Shown here: positions 11,963 to 24,805 of the stretch, piece by piece
Numbering within the stretch: the stretch's first letter is position 1
How the letters are laid out: every line of letters begins with the position of its first letter
Origin: Phorcus lineatus
Taxonomy: Eukaryota; Mollusca; Gastropoda; Trochida; Trochidae
Direction of reading: 5' to 3'
DNA: 64,000 nucleotides
Assembly: GCA_921293015.1 (NCBI GenBank)
Contig: OV121082.1
Coordinates: forward strand, 19,757,748 to 19,821,747
The notes under the pieces: model-generated
What the model saw: the letters and a program-made list of their open reading frames with translations, nothing else
Databases searched by the model: none
Told to the model about the DNA's origin: nothing
Position numbers and translations under genes: made by a program

Positions 11963-14900
11963 TTAAATGAATTTGATCTTTGCAAATGTGAATGAAGATT
12001 TATATTCCTACATCTACTCCTGATTTGTAACTTTTACTGGAATAGTGATGGAATTTGTTTAACTTAATGAAAACCTCCTGTTTACATCCCTTTATTTGGA
12101 TTCATGAGACTCGCTTTTGTTCAGCAGTAGAACAGAAACACAGGATGGTAAAAATATACTTTGTGTGTATGTGTCATGTTTTTACTTCCCTCTCTCTTTG
12201 TATTAAATTGAATGTTAAAATTAAAAACTTTTTTCCCTCGTCCTAAACAAATTATGATAACTTACAACCTCTAGAGCTATAACAATTCCAACCTTTGAAT
12301 TAAAGTATGTATTTCACCTCTTAATCGAATTATCTTTGTCTCATTCCATGTAAATAGCAACATTAATGAGCCACACCTTTACGTTGTTTTTTCCTTTTAT
12401 TTGCATCACTGCTTTTTAAAACATATGTCATTCAAAAGAAAAATATTTAACGACAATTTGAAAGAAAAGAAAAATTACAAAGTATGTATAAATGAATACT
12501 TAGAATGGCTTTATTAATTACTAAAAAGACCAATATAGGCAATTATTCTCATTATGTTCACACATGAGACCCATAACTAGGACAGGTTCATCATTCAATG
12601 AGTAAAGTCATCAACGTAGTTTACATGATAATGATATTTTTTAATAAACTTATCTGTAAGAAGCGTGTACTCTGCTCTGCTATTAGACCAATTATGTTAT
12701 AAAAGGAACCTTGATGCATGGATTATCAAATTTAATTGACCCACGTATCAAATAAGTAGATTAATTTTACACGAACCAGTCAGAAATCATAGTTGAATGC
12801 GTTCACACCAGGTTGCCTTACTTTCAGATGGGAGGTAATATCTTTTCCTTTTGTTTGCACACTCTTTGAAAGTATGTAAGATGTAAATGAACTTGGTGAT
12901 TAGCGGAATTGAATTTCTACGTATTATGCGCAAAATTGAAATTATTAAAAGAAATTAATCATTAGTTAGAGTTAGAGTTTGAGTTAGTTTCAATACATAG
13001 AAATGATATGTTTGTGAAATTTCCAAGAAGAATAGAAAAGTGTTTCGACTAGGTTCTTGTGATTTCCAATGGTAATTGATTGAAAATATTTGTTATATAA
13101 TAACTACCAAATATATACAACGTAGTCTACCATCCCAATGCCAGGTTGGGTAGGGCAGCGTTGATATTGAAACATTTACTGAGGATTAAAATATTTTTGT
13201 AGAAGGTTAGCGTATCTCAGCACAGTGTGCATGATTAGAATTGTATCTATTTGTTTAATGAAAAATAAAAGTACAAATGTAATCCGGTCGTCATTTGTCA
13301 ATGTTATATACAGCTGATGAACAAATGTTTTTTTACACTGTTCATAATTTCCCATGTAAAATCATCATTTACGGAAATTACAGTACAGCATAGTTTCACA
13401 ATTTTTTTTAAAAAAACTTCAAAATTTTTTAAAAAGTCAATATTTTTTAAGGATGTTTTGATTGATTTTCAACGTTTTTGACGTTTTATGAATAAAAGAT
13501 TCCTGTTAAGATTTTAACTTTCTGCATATTCATGTGTTGTTCCCATTATGAAAATACAACTTGTTCAAATGCATATTCATTGTATATGGATTTAGTCAAC
13601 CTAAAAGGACACTGATGCTGTTTGAAATACAACAACGTTAACGTTTCACATGTTAAAGTAAACATATGTTTAAGAGGAATCAATAACTTTTTTGTTGTTG
13701 TTGCAAAGGCTTGTCAAGAATATGGAAGACATATCGCCTCTAGCGTTTGAAGTTTCCATATTTTTATCCACTTATATTTCTTATTATTATATCATTATTA
13801 TATATTATGTATTTTTTATATAAGACATTTTTTACAAAATATAAAGAAATAACTGTGAATATCCTTTTACTTAAAAAATGCTACTATAATGTTCGGGTAA
13901 AGGAAAGGGATCGTCAAACATTTACCAGGTTAGTGTGATATTGATCATGGAGGTTCTTTAACTTTGAGGTTTTCTCCTCACATAAGTGCTCTAATACATG
14001 CGTAAGAAAAATACTTCTTTCCCATACATGCTGGTAAGTTAGTTTCACTATCGATTTTAATGAATTCGTTATTGTGTCTCTGACTCTGTTACTTATGCTG
14101 ATTGATTTGAAAGTTATGCCGAGAATAAAAACAACGTTTTAACAGAAACATTTTGCAAGGACTCTTGTACACTAGACGTCGCCTTGAGCATTTACTGTTT
14201 CACGATCCTAATGAGAGTATTTCAAGGCGTTCTATCATGTTTGATGTCCTCTTGAGTTTTGTGACCTCACCACTACAAAATGGTAAAACTATGGATATGA
14301 ATTATCTTTGTACGGACATTCCGTGTCTTGACTAGTTGTCGGAAAATTTAGCATTTCATTTAAACTTAAGTTAAAACAAGCAGCGTAATTATACGTTTTC
14401 TTTGTTAGAATGTGGACTTGGGCCAAAAAAAGAGATTAAATTCACTTCTCGACCAGAACTCAACGCATACTAATGTTAAAATACATTTAAAGTTGTAGCT
14501 GTATCAATAAATCAGAATTTGATTTTAAAAACATGTTTATCTTTTTTTTATCTGACCCCGCGTGCCAAAGAGAAGAAAATATCACTGGACCAAAACTGGA
14601 ATTGTCTTCAATATAAATGTCTTTTTTACATTTACAAAATAAATTGCAGAATAGATGCACCATTTGCTGTGTAAGAATATAAAATAATTTATTTAAAATC
14701 CAGGTCAGGGCATACAAAAGTTTCTCTCACAGTTCAATACTAAGTACAAAGTCCCAAATTTTCATTGTCAAACCCAAAAAAAATGAAAAAGAAAAAATGA
14801 AAAAATCATCCGATGCCGTGAATGATCAATAAAGATGTGTTGTTCATCCATAGATCCAACAAGTGCACATCATCATAAGTTGAATTGAAGCATTGTAGGT

Positions 14901-15756
14901 ATTTTTAGTGTTGTCTTCATATCCTTATATGGTATATCCCAATGTCGAGAAACCACTATTTTTAGTCAGATAAAATTTGGTAAATCTTTTCACTTAAGAT
15001 AATTTCAAATTGTCAAAAACTGATTTTGGATACTTTTTGAACAAGTATACAGTGTTTGGTTTGCATTTTGTGATTACATTTTGATTCAATTTCAGAGCAG
15101 GTGCATTAAATGTATACACATACATGGTTAATGAATATATAGATAGATATATGTAGGAAAATTACAATTATATTTCATTGTTCCAAATAGTTAGAACGAG
15201 ATGCTCCTTACAAACAATTACTTAATTTATTATCATATAATACTCGACTCTGACTGTTTGTAATGTTGTTTTACTAAAATTGAATATGCTTGTCCTTACA
15301 ATATCAAAAGTTAAAAATATTATAAATAAAAAACAAAAAATTCTTGCCCATTTATTGCTGCCTTTCTAAAAATGATAACTGGTGAATGATGTTGTTCTTA
15401 TTTTATTTCTGCGTTAATAATTTCGAGAACAGGAATTATTTACGAATTATGGAATTCGAAATTAAACTACTAAATCTCAAAATTATTTATGATTTACAAA
15501 GTCGTTTTAAATAAGTTATGTAAATCAAGACATTGAGTGATTAACTTCTTCAATAAAAATCACAAACTTTAAAAAAAATGATAGATGGCGTTATGATCAG
15601 TAATTTTTCATGTGACCAATTTGAGCAACATATTGATTTTTCATTTTGCCCTGACATTGTCCTCATAACTATATATATATTCAAAAGTGATCCATTTTAC
15701 AATTATTACATTATTAAAAGTTGTCTGTAAATGATGTCACTTGAACGTCTTGAAAG

Positions 15757-16060
15757 TGCACTGAATAGAAATTGATTGGGTTATTGCTGAAATTAAGATT
15801 GAATTAATTAAGATGCCTAGAAGGTTGATTGTATTGCATTATTAGTTTTTCTTATTTTCTTATAAACAAATAATTTGGATTTCAAAAAGGAAAGAGACAT
15901 ATGACATCATTCTATATATGTATGTATATTTTGGACGTGCATTGATTTTTTATCGAGTTGGGTCCTTGCTGAAATTAAGCAAGGTTCCTATAGGGCTACT
16001 GTATTGTGTTCTTATTTTTTCAATATGAACAAAATAATTTGGATTTCCAAAAGGAATCTG
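15757..16060. repeat. Local direct duplication, ~140-bp unit
   Basis: 15,757-15,897 and 15,936-16,060 share GCACTGAATAGAAATTGATTG / GCATTGATTTTTTATCGAGT, then TTGCTGAAATTAAG, GATTGTATTG / TACTGTATTG, TTCTTATTTT, and AATAATTTGGATTTC followed by AAAAGGAA. The same module occurs once in copy B (27,575-27,690), so the duplication is private to copy A. Confidence 0.65.
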
Positions 16061-17129
16061 GAACCAACCAGAAAGCAGCGTTTTTATTCTAGCTTCCGTG
16101 TCATGTTAGAATATTTCATAAATATGATGCATTGTAATTTTGGAGGTTAAAAACAATCATGCCATATCCAGTAGCCTTCAACGTTAAATTTGCTTATTCA
16201 TAGCACGTATTTATCCTACCTTTCCAAAATTGGTTTTCATATCTTTTTGTTAAGATATACGGTTATACACATCTTGTTGACCATATCTAGTTGCACGATG
16301 TGCCTGCGTTTTAGTTTTGTTTTTTGACCAACGGCTGGCTATCTGAAAGGGTTTGAATCACTCTAGCGACGAAAGCGAATATATCGTCATTCTTCACTTC
16401 TGACACCAAAGTCGGTTTCAACCGCAGGCCAGTATGGGCTTTGTCGTTATGATATTTGGCAAAGCAAAGTGTTATCATATTGTTGTTAACACAACTAATG
16501 GTAACACAAGAAAGTTTATTAATGGCAGTTAACCAGCTGAATAGTAGCGACAGTATTTAGATTTAGGGTTTAAAATCAATTCTATTCAACGTGTCACGAT
16601 ATCAATGTCTCCTTAAATTACTGGTGATGGGCCTTAAAAAACAGTGCCTTCAATAAAATTCCAGTCAGGGAAAGGAATCAATACTTTAAACTAATTTCCT
16701 ATAAAGGAACATTGATGCGATATTTTCCATGTCACAAAGTTTTTAACATTTTTCTGATTTCCCAAAATATTTGTCCCGTTTTTATCCTTTATTTACTTTA
16801 AAGACAGGAGGAAATGCGAGATGTATATTTTAAGAGATCATGTTCAATATCATTCAGAACAATCAAAAGCTATGTTGTATAAGAAGGGTATATATGATTT
16901 ACCTGCTTTTTGTAATATCGTTTAACAAAAAGTTATTCCTGTTTGTTCCAACACATTTAAATAGTCAAAGGACCAAAATCCATAATTTGTAACACTCAAA
17001 GGTCTGCTTAGATTGTGAGTTTCATCGTTGATCGGTACTGTCGTATATTCCCTTTCTCAAATGACGTCACATCTTCAGGAATTATGACCATAAAAGAAAC
17101 TCCTTCATATCTCACGATGTTCTTTTTAT

Positions 17130-17600
17130 GTGAATACATGAATTTGATCTCAAAGATACTTCAGAGAACTGATTTGAACCCTATCCATCTAATCGCTTCT
17201 GTGATTATCAAATTTCAATCAAGTTTGCAGCTTTCTGTCATGCAATGCTGCCAATCACTTTAATTTTGATTTCATGTTGTGTATCAGTTTCGTATTATTC
17301 AACTTTGTGAACTAAGAGAGAATATAACTAGTCCTTGGATTTTTCTCCATTAATAGATAGCTTTCTTTAATGTTATCGATTAAAATGTTCCTATCAAATC
17401 CTTACATATTGCTTGTAGGTTTCCATCTTTGTTTCTTGTTCAAATTTAATTGCAGACATTTTTTATTTGAAGCATATGCGCACATTGAAGCTCAACTAAT
17501 TATCCAAAATTGATTAATCATTTGATGTGATTATCAAAGGTGTAAATTTACAACTCTTTGTCATGCAAAGCTATCAATCTTATCATTGCCGAAAAAGCGT
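17130..17600. repeat. Paired ~120-bp module (first pair)
   Basis: Two copies about 320 bp apart, at 17,200-17,262 and 17,520-17,580, share TGTGATTATCAAA...TTGCAGCTTTCTGTCATGCA / TTACAACTCTTTGTCATGCA. Copy B has a corresponding pair (27,980-28,015 and 28,250-28,315), and another single copy lies at 41,955-42,010. The frame reading LQLSVMQCC stays recognisable in most copies; see the findings. Confidence 0.65.
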
Positions 17601-19754
17601 TACTTAACTCTCATCTAGAATCTGCAGCGACCTTTAGTATGTGTTATAATTCTTCGCTCTTGGTATAACAGTTAAGCTGAATAATTTCAAACATTCACGC
17701 ATATTACTATCAACATAGTTTTATCATATAATAAATTCCATTCAAGAAATGATCCGTTGCTCCTATATGGGTTAAATCTGCTTATTGTCTTAAATCAATG
17801 ATTCATTGACAGTAATGTGCATAAAGATTCAACAGTAAAATGATTATCTTTAAAGACAGATGTAAAGAAACAAAAGAAAAGAGACTTGTACATTCAAAAG
17901 TCCCAAAAGGGAAGGATTCAGTATACCATTTATTAGACTGATGATTCAGAAGAGTTTTGATGGGAATGATAGATTGCCACAGAGAGCAAAAGAAAAATCA
18001 TTAAAAATCAAAATTAATCAAGGAATATTTTGCACAGTGAAACATACTTGAAAAGTTAAGAGTGTTAAAACGTTTTGCTTTTGATTTGATTTGGGCAGTT
18101 GATGTATTGATGTCAGATTCATAAATTGATCCATTGACTCAGTAGCTACCAATCAAAACTGATTTATCATCTTAAGTTGAAGATGTCCATATGAAGTTTT
18201 AGATTCGTGATATGCAATGATAATCATAAGTCGGTATGTACATAGTCAGTCACGAGTCAATTCTTTGAAATAATTAATTCATTCTTTCATCACCATAGAC
18301 ATTTTGTACATTTTGTATTGTAGGAATGGGGGTTTTGTGGATTAAAATTATCATTATTAGCGCATTGACTACATTATTGTCTTTTCAAAGTTCAAATATG
18401 AAATGTATAACTTTGATGTCATAGAAAACTTGTCTCACAAACAGCGAGCCAATTTAAAGTTAAGAATCTTTGGATTGGATATGACATTCAACATCATTGT
18501 AAACTGTATTTCCAGATCTGACAACTGCACAGTGAAGAGATAAGTTTAAATGACAAGCTCATTACATTTACTGACAGACTTTTAGATTAATTTAAGAATA
18601 CTTTATGTATGTCTTTGGAAAATGCTACATTGGTGTCATTCTTCTTGCCGCCACATTAACCGATGTACATATTTTTTAAAATGGGAAAGCTGAGCTAGAA
18701 AACACCGAGTGCAACGACATTACCATGTTAATGTATATAGGGTTTTAAAACTGCATCTGTGTCATTTCTTTCTCCCTCATTTCTCAGTGGACATTATTTT
18801 AATATATTGCATGAACATTAATATATATAACAACATAGAGTAGGTTTAAAACTTTACATTATTGTAACTAGAAATATAACACAGGTTTACAGTAAATGTT
18901 CCACAGGTACATAAACATCAATTAATTACTTCGAATATAAATCTTACAATTGTATGTATTTGACAGTTAGTTCATTAACCATAAACATATGGAAAGGACA
19001 CAGCAAAACTATTAATCTGGTATTTGTTAGATACATATTTTTTAGTTAACGTTTGTGAATGAAAATCTCCCCATGTCTTTTTCAGTTACTGTAGGCAATT
19101 ACATATGTTCCTCTACGTGTTCAATTAACCAATGTGTATATCATATATACAACATGGACATCTGCCTCTAGTGTTTCTATTACTGAATAACCTATGCCAA
19201 ACACCAAACTGCCTCTCAACCACATTTTAAGAAAATACATATACGTAAACAAAAACTTCCAAAGTAGTCCTTTGCTTACCATTTCAGAATAACAAAATAA
19301 GAAACGTTTTGACAAACAAGGACAGCTCTCTCTTACCGATATAATTATTTTGTAATCATATCAAGGAAATGTTTTAAATTTCGTATCCATTTAGAGAACC
19401 GTCCCTATAAACAATAAATGTAAAATACTTTGTATAGTAAGAAATACAATTAGGGGAGGGCAGAAACGTTTCTTTTATAAAACAAATGTCAAGAAAATGT
19501 TAAGAAATTCACGAAATATTGCCAAGTTTGATAGCCCAAGTTACACAATGGCAATAATGGTGGTACTTACGATGTCCTATGAGGGCAGTTGTGAAGGTGA
19601 TGAGTTGACGTCATTAAATATGTGTCTAATGTGTTACAGACAAATCCATCCCAGAGTAAGTAAAACATGCCTGTGGTTTAAATTGGATGCATTTTTTAAA
19701 TTCAATTTATCACATCTGTCAAACAAATTTTTCGGAGAATTTTCATCCGTCAGT

Positions 19755-20312
19755 GCAAATTCTTTTCCAGTCCATCCTCAAAAAACATTAGGCCTGGCTC
19801 ATTGAAAACTGGAACAATCATCATGACATTTGATGCCACTTGGGGTTTTAAACGTCTTCCTACATTCATTTTTGGCCTTTTCCATAGAAACGAAACTTAA
19901 AATTTTCTTTAAGGACCAGAGCTCATTAACTAAAAGTCCTAGTTCATTTAAACTTGGCATATGGAACAATTATTATGTGAATTGTTGTCTTTTGGGGTTT
20001 TAATGTTCATCCTACATTCATTGTGGTTGTTTCCATGGCATCACAACTTGCAATTTTTTCCAGACCAGTATTCAATAACCATATTTAGCCTAGCTCATTG
20101 AAACTCTCTATATGGAACATCCTTTTGTGTAGTGGTGCCTTTTAGTCGTTTCAGTGATATATTACTTACAGTTGTGTTCCCGAACCAGAAAATGCAACTA
20201 AAACACGATAAGGTCTAACTCACTGAAACGTGTTGTGTTTAAACATCATCCTGTTCAATGGCATGTTTTTGACCACTTCAAAATTAAATTTCCATGAAAA
20301 CACAAGCCTAAA
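19755..20312. repeat. Degenerate ~148-bp tandem repeat, four copies
   Basis: Copies begin near 19,791 (GCCTGGCTCATTGAAAACTG), 19,938 (CCTAGTTCATTTAAACTTGG), 20,089 (CCTAGCTCATTGAAACTCTC) and 20,214 (CTAACTCACTGAAACG). Each contains GGAACAATYATYATG, TTTTGGGGTTTTAA, CCTACATTCATT and TTTCCATRG in that order. The spacings are 147, 151 and 125 bases. The tail TTTTCCAGTCCATCCTC before 19,791 looks like the end of a preceding copy. It lies only in copy B. The similarity is clear between copies 1 and 2 and weaker in 3 and 4, so it is older than the 42-bp array. Confidence 0.85.
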
Positions 20313-22329
20313 TAATGTTTCCATAGTTGAACCTTAAACCTTAAAGCTAAGCGTTATGAAACTGAGTATCATCTGAAGCATAAATGCATTAACAATAATC
20401 AGCTTAGAAAATTTGTCCACTAGGATACTGAACTGATATATGTTTTATTTTTACTGATATGCATGTTTGAATTTGTATATACATTAACAAAAATGAATGA
20501 AGTTATAAAATGAACTGTCGGCTTGTTATTTAGGGCAAAATAACTTTCTAAATGGTATTTACACTGATAATTAAGTGTTCAATTAAGAAGATGTGCACCC
20601 GCTTTCAAGATGGTTTTTTAATCACACGAAATGCACTTTCTTGTAGAAACTATTTGAGGTCACAGAAAAGGTCATATGACATGAACCCAATAGAGCAGTT
20701 CTTAGATTACGAACTCAGTACGATACGATCGTGAGTTTCTATCTCTTAATGCATAACGTAATTGACTAATATGGAAGGTAATGTACTTAATGCCTGATTG
20801 TAGAATTTGACTGTTATATATATAAGTGATGGGCTTAAAGCTCATTCGAGATTGCGAGCAATGAACATTCGACTCGAGTAATTATATTGTCTGAAGTTTT
20901 TAACAGTCAACTTGGGAAATCGCCAACTGTTTCAAGATACATCGATGGAACTTGCTCGGGTATCTACTTGCTTCAATAGAACAACATGTATCTAACTTCA
21001 AAAACTTTTCTGAATGAATTTCATTAGCTATATGGTAACCCCGAAAAATCTAATTTCGTAAGGGTGTTCTTGTATTTTTTATTTTCATTTTCTTGAATAA
21101 AAAAAAATCATATCACACACATTTAAGTTAAATAAGCATCTGATGTTTTATTCGTTGAGGATTTTTAAAGTAAATAATCTCAATAAAATGAATATATGGT
21201 TATCTAAAATAACAATATTGTAAATTTACAATTATATTGTAAAATGTGGATGTATTTTAATCTTTACTATTTTGCATAATTACAAATACAAAATCTTGAT
21301 TCTAAATGGAAGTTGATAAGAATAATCTTTCACACAGTTTTATGTTGACAATATCCATTGTATATGTTCGTATTTCTAAATCGTTAACGATATACATTTT
21401 AAGAAACTTAACTTATTATCTTAACATAACAAGAACACTAGGTATTATAGTAACCTTTGGATACAGAAGCAAAGGAAACACAGCCTTCAGAGATAGAGCC
21501 CAGATAGAATTATTGATGAATCCATTATCCGAGGGCAATCAGCTCACTGGAGAGTACTCACAAGAACAAAGTCATGGACAGGAATAAAAGAGTTGCCACT
21601 AGAAATTCGTTAAATGGCTTGTTAACAGTGTCCCGAAGACATATCGCCTTCTTTACGTAGGAGGCATATCCACATATAGACGTGCCAGCTTCTTTTCATG
21701 CTGCAGTGTCTGAACAAAAGGTTGTTAAACTGATTAGGATCTGCCTTCTTAAATAATAACTTTTCAAAATTAAACTTTTTACCATTCAAGAACTTAAACA
21801 TAATTTGTTTTGATCAATTTGTAAATTGCATATTATATTTTTACCAGAACAGAAAGTTAAAAAAACAACAAATGAAGCAAGAGTTCGATTAAAAATAATT
21901 GAATATTATGAAACAAAATATCTATCAAACACAGTTTCGTAAATATTGCTGATTGGATTTTAATAGTATACATATTTTCTCTCAATCATTTCTGTATGAT
22001 TTCTCTATATTATCTATGATCATATATACTGTCCAACCTTTGCTAAGGACCATGCAATATATTATTTATATTATTGTTCCAAATTTAAAGAACATTTTAA
22101 TATTGACCAGGACTTATTTGAACATCTCACACATCTAATAAAAACGATTTAAACTGTTCAGAGAAAGTCTCACTGTCATTATACCTGAATTAACCTAAGA
22201 TGAACATAAATGTAAATTCAGATGAAGAGAAGGTAAATAAAATAGCAATTATCCAGTCAATAACGTGTCAATGCGTGTGTATGCGAGACTCTGTCATGCG
22301 TTACAACTTGATATCTTCTTCTAATGCCG

Positions 22330-22745
22330 CCAAGGAGTCTCCACTCCTGCACTTGAGTTCTTGCTTGGTGCTTGGTTGAACCACACGGTCCAGCAATGTT
22401 TTTTGGAGAGAGCGTCCCATAAATTCTGTAGTACATGTTCTATTGGGTTAAGATACGGTGGGACGCAGGCCAATCGTACGCTAAAATGGTTTCATTTGAA
22501 GGTACTTGTCCACCACTTTTGCTCATTGTGGCTAAGGATGACGCTATCCCCTTTTGAAATCCAAAATCTCATCCCTGTAACGAATACAAGTCATGGTGCT
22601 ATGCTCAAGAACGTCTTTCCATCCTAGCTGATTCCATCCCCCATACCATGAGTGAATATCCTCCACACCTGTCATGTTCAACAATTTTACCATCTGCCAA
22701 TTCTGCCCCTGTCTTCTCCAAACTCACGCCCGTTCAGAAATGAAG
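22330..22745 (-). pseudogene. Tc1/mariner-like transposase fragment (dead)
   Basis: Read on the minus strand, this segment keeps the C-terminal half of a Tc1-type DDE transposase in broken frames. Near 22,630-22,660 a remnant of the family's VMVWGGIS motif is visible. TMTCIRYRDEILD lies around 22,560-22,595, a decayed catalytic-aspartate region (VILSHNEQ) near 22,530, and YLNPIEHVLQNLWDALQ near 22,420-22,475. QPSTKQELK follows near 22,375, where the family has QPPTLQEL. Tc1 transposases are about 340 residues; here only some 130 codons remain, with stops and frameshifts. The family's DNARPH is not preserved, so it cannot be active. It sits next to a 567-bp MITE, and together they explain the extra length of copy B here. 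No terminal repeats were found around it. Confidence 0.85.
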
Positions 22746-22908
22746 TCAAGACAGAATTTATAAAAATGTAAAACATCATACTGAGAATCATTCACTCATA
22801 CGATATCATCAATCTGATATATGAGTAAAAATGTTATTAAAAGAATTGTTGTAATCAAATATCCTTCTCTCGTTTTAGAGACATTACAAAAGCTTATATA
22901 AACCTCTA

Positions 22909-23475
22909 CATCTATATACCTAAAGTTTGTTCACTTACTAGTGTATCGTAGTGCAATTATCATGTAATTTCGGTACACTTTAGGCGTCAACAACATAACT
23001 TCAGCCAAACTGACAAAGGATCACTCACAATCCATTCGTTAACTTATTTTGGGAACAACTTGCAAAAATTCGCATGCCGAAATAAACATAAGGGGTCATA
23101 TTTTTGAAAATCCGATTTCCTTAAATTTCAACTAAAATATTCAATATAGATTCTCTGTCAAAGAAATCAGCTTTATCACATTCACATAGTGCAAAGGAAA
23201 AAGCTTTTCTTCACATATATAATGGAATTTGTAGCGAAAGATATAATTGAGTTAAAATTTTGACCCCTGGTTAGTTTAAACCTGCCAAAACTGTTAGTTA
23301 TCTTTGGGGTATGATATATCATTGCGGTAAAGTTCAATGGATCTTCACTTCTGTATTGAAAATTCAATATTATCCGATTCTTTTCGCAATGCAACGTACC
23401 TCAAAGACACCCTGAAGTACGTTATATTTGAACTAGGATACGCAGGTATGTGAACAGACTTTCGGTAAGCAGATG
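22909..23475. mobile_element. TA-flanked MITE, family Z, copy 1 (567 bp)
   Basis: The left end CATCTATATACCTAAAGTTTG and the right end (reverse strand) CATCTGCTTACCGAAAGTC are inverted repeats. The element is flanked by TA at 22,907-22,908 and 23,476-23,477. The subterminal parts (TTCACTTACTAGTGTATCG, ATGTAATTTCGG, ACTTCAGCCAAACTGACAA) match the reverse strand of the copy at 37,327-37,948 over most of the length. TA duplication and ends beginning CA(G/T)CT fit a Tc1/mariner-mobilised non-autonomous element. No transposase frame is present. Confidence 0.75.
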
Positions 23476-24735
23476 TAGGTCTGCAGCAATTCCAACAATA
23501 GAATAAAAGTTATCCTTATTAATATACATGCCAATATTCCTAAAAAGCAAATTATTCTCATTATGTTCAAACATGAGACCCGTAACTAGGACAGGTTCAT
23601 CATTCAGTGAGAAAAGTCATCAACGTAGTATACGTGATAATGATAGTTTCATAATAAGTTTATCACTGAGAAGCGTGTACCTTGCTTATGAGACACATCA
23701 AACCTGTTCTGTTATAAAGGCAACGTTGATGGAAGGATAATCAACTTTAAGTAACCCACTTATCACATAAGTAGATCAATTTCACGCGAACCAGAGTCTA
23801 AAATCAAAGTTGAATGCGTTCAGACTAGGGTGCCTTACTTTAAGATGGGAGGGATTAGTTATTCTTTCATTGGCACAATCTTTGAAATGTTGCAAAGGTA
23901 AATGGACTTCATCTTTTGTAATTAACGGAAACGATTTTTTTCTTTTTTGCGCCATCTTGGAAGTATTAAAAAGGAAATGATGATAAGGTTTAACTGACGC
24001 TGAAATAGCGATTTAATGAGCTTCTTCATAAAACTTGATGTTTAGAGTAAGAAAGACTTCTGTTTTTACTATTGCCAAAATTGATGAACCACTTCAAAAA
24101 AAATCTTACATATGGTTTTGTAAATAGCTTATCTGATAAACAAGTTAGAGCCCTCACCACATCATGTGGTTGCGAATACCTCCCTTCGGATTTACCTTGA
24201 TAAAACCTTTTTTTTAGAACTCCTTAAACTCGAAATCACGTCCCCTCGAAACCCTTTTTCGATGAATCATTCTTGCTCGCTTCATCAGAAAACATGCCTG
24301 AAGGTAACAACATGAAATGAAGAAACTTGTTGACAGGGAGGAAGAGGATAAATGTCAAGGTTCCCACAGGATCAGATATCACCTCAGAATAATTATATAA
24401 AGGCTGTACAAATAATCTCTTTTACCAAATTTTATCAAATGAGTTTTAAGGTGTATACTGACATGTGCTTTGTTAAAAGCGTATGTGTAAGCTTCCAGTT
24501 CACGAAAAGGAACTACTAATCCTCAAATCATTTTGACCATCTTATGATTTAGTATGATTGGGAAAATATTCAAGTAGGTTTGTGGTTCTCCGATGATTTA
24601 TCAATTAACGAATCACGAACAGATCATTCAGTCCTTATCATATGATGAAGTTAAAGAACACGATGAAAGCTTGAGTGACTTTTGAAGTCTGCTTATACGT
24701 GTAGTGTTCATGTTATTAAATTGCGATAGAAGAAT

Positions 24736-24805
24736 GCTCTCACATTGGGGATGATGCAGAAGGCATCAGGTTCATAGATATTTTTAACCTGCCCGATGTG
24801 AGAGC
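24736..24805. other. Predicted three-way-junction stem structure
   Basis: The outer stem pairs GCTCTCACATTGGG (24,736-24,749) with CCCGATGTGAGAGC (24,792-24,805): 14 pairs with one G-U. Inside are a GATGC/GCATC hairpin with a 5-base loop (24,753-24,767) and an AGGTT/AACCT hairpin (24,768-24,790). All three helices are compact and mutually compatible within 70 nt. There are no tRNA A or B box sequences and no known RNA family is recognised. It lies in the 1.5-kb segment present in copy B only. Confidence 0.4.

Larger units (their letters stand above)
8430..18880. repeat. Segmental duplication copy A (~10.5 kb)
   Basis: Collinear with copy B. Matching blocks are 8,450-8,530 with 19,120-19,200 (AATTAACCAATGTGTA.., TAGTGTTTCTATTAC); 10,930-11,780 with 20,640-21,830; 12,530-12,900 with 23,540-23,910; 13,000-13,290 with 25,510-25,820; 13,480-14,340 with 26,370-27,130; 15,370-15,870 with 27,240-27,690; 17,130-17,760 with 27,920-28,530; 17,830-18,060 with 29,580-29,830; and 18,460-18,870 with 30,170-30,580. 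Similarity by eye ranges from about 65 to over 90 percent with many indels. No intact gene is visible. Intervals between listed elements, for example 14,350-15,370 and 16,060-16,980, are unremarkable AT-rich sequence. Confidence 0.75.

Noticed and set aside
20690-20730. Frame reading YDMNPIEQF in the duplicated array as a transposase NPIE motif
   Set aside because: The surrounding residues do not match Tc1 or mariner, and the paralog at 10,970 diverges right after the motif.
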